Source of the DNA: Rubrivivax sp.
GTDB taxonomy: Bacteria > Pseudomonadota > Gammaproteobacteria > Burkholderiales > Burkholderiaceae_C
Length of the DNA stretch: 64,000 nucleotides
NCBI GenBank assembly: GCA_030681795.1
Contig: JAUXRG010000111.1
Coordinates: forward strand, 1 to 64,000
Direction: 5' to 3'
The notes under the pieces are model-generated. The model had not been told where the DNA came from. It did not search any database and saw only the letters and a list, made by a program, of their open reading frames with translations. Below are positions 56,395 to 64,000 of this stretch, piece by piece. How positions within the stretch are numbered: position 1 is the stretch's first letter; the number at the start of each line of letters is the position of its first letter. Made by a program: the position numbers and the translations under genes.

Positions 56395-57500
56395 TGAGTG
56401 CCTGCACGAGCCTGCCCACCCCGGGGCCGGGCCATGCCGCTCAAGCCAGCCGGCCCGCTTCCGATAACGAAGGCGTGAACCCCTTTGGATGGGCCCGCCG
56501 GGCATTGAGAGTCGACTACGACCCGCTGGCCGACTTTCGCGACGCCATCGCGCTCAAGCTCAGCGATATCGGCGCGGTGGCGCTGCTGGGGTTCGCCCTG
56601 GTGCAGGGCCTGGACGCACGCGTCGGCCCCGCACTGGTGAACTTGTGCGTGGCGCTGGTGCTCGGTCTCAATGCGCTGTCGCTGCGCCGGCGCCGGCGGG
56701 CGGCGCTGCCCTATATCGGGCTGGCGCCGGTGCTGGTGGGCGCGGTCTGCGCTTCGGTCCTGCTGCAGGGCGTGCCCGGCCTGTTCTGGGCCTACCCGAC
56801 GGTATTCATCTGCTTCTTCATCCTGCCGCGCTGGCAGGCCATGCTGGTGGGGCTGCTCACGCTGGTCGTCGTCACCGCGGTGGCCGCCATCGCCGTCGGG
56901 CCGGCGCTGGCCGTGCGCTATTTCGCGTCGCTGTCCTTGGTGCTGGTGATGATCAGCGTCGTCTTCAACGTCGTTGCCGACCTGCAGCAGGCGCTGGTGG
57001 CGCAGGCCGTCACCGACCCTCTCACCGGCGCCTACAACCGCCGCCACCTGCAACGCCAGCTCGCCGAAGTGCGGCCCGCATCGCCCGAGGGCCACGCCAC
57101 CGATGCGCTGCTGGCCATCGACATCGACCACTTCAAGACCGTCAACGACCGTTTCGGCCACGACGTGGGCGATGAGGTGCTGAAGTCGCTGGTCTTGGCG
57201 GTCGGCGCGCGCACGCGGCCCGGTGACCTGCTGTTCCGCACCGGCGGCGAGGAATTCGCGCTGCTCTTGCGGCGCGTCACGCCCCAGGCCGCGCTGCAAG
57301 TGGCCGAGGCCTTGCGCCTGCAGCTGGCGCAGGCCGAACTGCTGCCGGGGCAGCCCGTCACCGTGAGCATTGGCGTCAGCACGCGGGGCCGCGGGCAGGG
57401 GGGCGAGGCCTGGTTCAAGTGCGCCGATATGGCGCTGTACGAAGCCAAGCGTGCCGGGCGCGACTGCGTCGTCGCGGCGCCCGGGGACTGCCTGTCATGA
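56394..57500 (+). CDS. Membrane-bound GGDEF diguanylate cyclase
   Basis: This encodes 368 residues. After about 50 cytoplasmic residues, six or so hydrophobic segments span residues 55-200 (for example AVALLGFALVQGL and WQAMLVGLLTLVVVTAVAAIAVG). A GGDEF domain follows from about residue 207: DPLTGAYNRRHL, IDIDHFKTVNDRFGHDVGDEVL and RTGGEEFALLL. The active motif is GGEEF, a fully competent variant. The RPGD five residues before it is an inhibitory I-site (RxxD), so the enzyme should make cyclic di-GMP and be inhibited by it. Overlaps of one and four bases with the permease and ATPase genes place it inside the importer operon. Confidence 0.92.
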   Translation: MSACTSLPTPGPGHAAQASRPASDNEGVNPFGWARRALRVDYDPLADFRDAIALKLSDIGAVALLGFALVQGLDARVGPALVNLCVALVLGLNALSLRRRRRAALPYIGLAPVLVGAVCASVLLQGVPGLFWAYPTVFICFFILPRWQAMLVGLLTLVVVTAVAAIAVGPALAVRYFASLSLVLVMISVVFNVVADLQQALVAQAVTDPLTGAYNRRHLQRQLAEVRPASPEGHATDALLAIDIDHFKTVNDRFGHDVGDEVLKSLVLAVGARTRPGDLLFRTGGEEFALLLRRVTPQAALQVAEALRLQLAQAELLPGQPVTVSIGVSTRGRGQGGEAWFKCADMALYEAKRAGRDCVVAAPGDCLS

Positions 57501-58303
57501 CGCCAGCGCAAGCCCCCCGCGACGCGATGACCCTGCTGCGTGTGCGCGGTGTGCAACGCCGCTTCGGCCGCACCCTGGCGCTGCAGGCCACCGACCTGGA
57601 CGTGGCCGAGAACGACTTCATCACCATCCTCGGGCCCAGCGGCTGCGGCAAGAGCACGCTGTTGCGCATCGTGGCCGGGCTGGACCAGCCCACGGCAGGC
57701 GAGGTGCAGCTCGACGGCCACCGCATCACCGGCCCGGGCGCCGACCGCGGCATGGTCTTCCAGAGCTACACCCTCTTTCCCTGGCTCAGCGTGCTCGACA
57801 ACGTCTGCTTCGGCCTGCGCGAGCGTGGCTTGCCGCGCCCGCAGCAGATCGAGATCGCGCAGGGCTTCCTCACCAAGGTGGGCCTGACGGGGTTCGCCGA
57901 CCACTACCCCAAGCAGCTCTCGGGCGGCATGCAGCAGCGCACGGCGCTGGCCCGCGCGCTGGCCAACGACCCGCGCATGCTGCTCATGGACGAACCCTTC
58001 GGCGCGCTGGACCACCAGACGCGCGAGCTCATGCAGGAGCTGCTGCTGGGCATCTGGGAAGAGCAGCGCAAGACCGTGCTCTTCGTCACCCACGATATCG
58101 ACGAAGCCGTCTTCATGGGCAGCCGCGTGGTGGTGATGAGTGCGCGGCCGGGCCGCATCAAGCTCGACCGCGTCGTGCCGCTGGCGCACCCGCGGCACTA
58201 TTCGATCAAGACCACAGCCACCTTCACGGCACTCAAGGCCGAGCTGACCGAAGCGGTGCGCGCCGAGGTGCTGGCGGCGCAGGCACTCACCGAGGCGGCC
58301 TGA
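57497..58303 (+). CDS. TauB/SsuB-like ABC transporter ATPase
   Basis: This encodes 268 residues from ATG 57497 (ATGA overlap with the GGDEF gene). The full set of ABC motifs is present: Walker A GPSGCGKST, the Q-loop MVFQSYTLFPWLSV, the signature LSGGMQQRTALARAL, Walker B MLLMDEPFGALD and the switch His in VTHDIDEAVFMGSRV. The family is that of taurine, nitrate and sulphonate importers. With the binding protein and permease upstream it completes one importer. Confidence 0.92.
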   Translation: MTPAQAPRDAMTLLRVRGVQRRFGRTLALQATDLDVAENDFITILGPSGCGKSTLLRIVAGLDQPTAGEVQLDGHRITGPGADRGMVFQSYTLFPWLSVLDNVCFGLRERGLPRPQQIEIAQGFLTKVGLTGFADHYPKQLSGGMQQRTALARALANDPRMLLMDEPFGALDHQTRELMQELLLGIWEEQRKTVLFVTHDIDEAVFMGSRVVVMSARPGRIKLDRVVPLAHPRHYSIKTTATFTALKAELTEAVRAEVLAAQALTEAA

Positions 58304-59722
<1,419 letters not shown>

Positions 59723-60032
59723 CAGGCGGCTTTGCAGCGAAGAGCGTCGTTGAGGATAGGTCGTTCCCATCAGGTAACTTCAAGCTGCGGACCATGTTCG
59801 GTGGCGCGGGGTGGGTGTCAACCACTGCGCGCGGGCGACGATCGACCCCGGAGATGCGGGCCGGCCCCCTCCAGCCGCATCCTCCATAGGCGCTCCGGCT
59901 CGCGACGGCAGGCCGTCAAGCGCCACAATGCATCCTGGGCCGTGCCGTCGCGCCCACCTCGGGAGGTTTCTCGAGCCGCGCGCCGCCGATCTGAACCAAC
60001 GAACAACACGACGAAAGTGCGAACGGGAGCGC
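59723..60032. other. Gap before the helicase gene
   Basis: This 310-bp interval marks the change from core genes (argG) to accessory genes. A plus-strand frame runs through the second half in phase with the helicase, from a GTG at 59811, but its sequence has no family character and the ATG at 60033 has a good ribosome site (GGGAG). I see no insertion-sequence end, tRNA or direct repeat that would explain an integration point. Confidence 0.5.
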
Positions 60033-63614
<3,582 letters not shown>

Positions 63615-63692
63615 AAGCCGGCTTCCTGCTGGATTGCGGCGACCGGTTGCAGTACAGTAAGGAAGTAAGGACCGCATTACAAGGGGAACAGA

Positions 63693-63923
63693 ATGCTTGC
63701 TGTCGCCAAGATCACGGCCAAAGGCCAAACCACCATTCCACAGGATGTGCGCGTTGCACTGAACGTGGTCCCCGGTGACCTGATCGCCTGGGAAGTCGGC
63801 GCCGACGGCACAGCGACCGTGCGTCGTGTGCAGCCGATCGATATCGAGTACCTGCGCGCCATCGAAGGCACGCTCGGCGAATGGGCGGGCCCCGCCGACG
63901 AGGAGGCGTACCGTGGGCTTTGA
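63693..63923 (+). CDS. AbrB/MazE-type antitoxin
   Basis: This encodes 76 residues from an ATG behind AAGGGGAA. An AbrB fold is clear: MLAVAKITAKGQTTIPQDVRVALNVVPGDLIAWEVGADGTATVRRV. The tail (YLRAIEGTLGEWAGPADEEAYRGL) is a usual toxin-wrapping extension. It overlaps the following PemK/MazF gene by 11 bp and would repress that operon. It lies 78 bp after the helicase gene. Confidence 0.88.
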   Translation: MLAVAKITAKGQTTIPQDVRVALNVVPGDLIAWEVGADGTATVRRVQPIDIEYLRAIEGTLGEWAGPADEEAYRGL

Positions 63924-64000
63924 TCTGTACGCGGTCGTGCGCGTGCCTTTTCCGTTTACCGACCGCAACGCCACCAAGAATCGCCCTGCGGTGGTGCTCT
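63913..64000 (+). CDS. PemK/MazF-type toxin, cut by the window edge
   Basis: A GTG at 63913, preceded by AGGAGG, opens the frame GFDLYAVVRVPFPFTDRNAT, then KNRPAVVL. The (D/V)xVxVPFPFTD...RPAVVL opening is diagnostic of PemK/MazF-family endoribonucleases, which cut mRNA when not bound by their antitoxin. Only 29 codons are visible. Confidence 0.85.
   Translation, partial: MGFDLYAVVRVPFPFTDRNATKNRPAVVL

Noticed and set aside
59811..60032. A 74-residue N-terminal extension of the helicase from GTG 59811
   Set aside because: The extension is Pro-, Ala- and Arg-rich with no conservation I can see, and ATG 60033 has a well-placed ribosome site.

Overview
The window is high-GC, densely coded bacterial DNA. 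Its gene content points to a betaproteobacterium of the order Burkholderiales, probably near the Rubrivivax, Leptothrix or Methylibium group: a urea ABC importer beside a urease operon, a hut pathway with both HutF and HutG, the fused isobutyryl-CoA mutase IcmF, AcnB, type III pantothenate kinase, and GC-rich hairpin repeats between genes. This placement is inference, because no rRNA or other phylogenetic marker is present. I found no tRNA, rRNA, CRISPR array or replication origin.

Layout. 1-148: right end of an IS21-family element, joined in frame to a large PD-(D/E)XK nuclease-like gene (99-1988). 2.3-4.2 kb: two exported proteins, one a beta-helix protein with a FIMAH-like tail. 4.6-8.3 kb: a transglutaminase-like protein and a complete TRAP transporter. 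8.3-11.9 kb: ROK sugar kinase, Xaa-Pro aminopeptidase, a 45-residue Cys-rich protein and a DUF4287-type protein. 12.0-23.2 kb: urea block, with ureABCEFG on the minus strand, urtABCDE on the plus strand and ureD on the minus strand beyond urtE. Two sigma-54 promoters sit back to back between ureA and urtA. 23.3-29.4 kb: kynureninase, a CBS protein, CoaX and IcmF behind a perfect 22-bp palindrome. 29.5-35.1 kb: SulP-STAS-cNMP transporter, small lipoprotein and an OmpR-type winged-helix/ATPase regulator. This block lies between the icmF 3' end and a degenerate second copy of that end. 35.1-42.1 kb: DUF2442/DUF4160 pair, CaiB-family CoA-transferase, mutL, an exported repeat protein and acnB. 42.1-45.4 kb: three toxin-antitoxin modules in a row. 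45.6-58.3 kb: histidine utilisation (hutFGI, hutDC, hutUH), broken by an MNT-HEPN module, then a TauABC-like importer whose operon contains a GGDEF diguanylate cyclase. 58.4-59.7 kb: argG. 60.0-64.0 kb: a DrmD-like SNF2/DUF3883 helicase and an AbrB/PemK module cut off by the window edge.

How the genes work together. Much of the window is nitrogen scavenging. Urea is imported by Urt and split by urease, with both operons apparently under nitrogen (sigma-54) control. Histidine is degraded by HutH, HutU, HutI, HutF and HutG under HutC. The importer next to hutH probably feeds a related nitrogen compound. KynU and IcmF add catabolism of kynurenine and branched acyl-CoA. Both edges carry mobile or defence-type genes (IS21 end, nuclease, DrmD-like helicase, toxin-antitoxin modules), so these are the accessory parts, and the right edge is the likeliest place for a larger system continuing outside the window.
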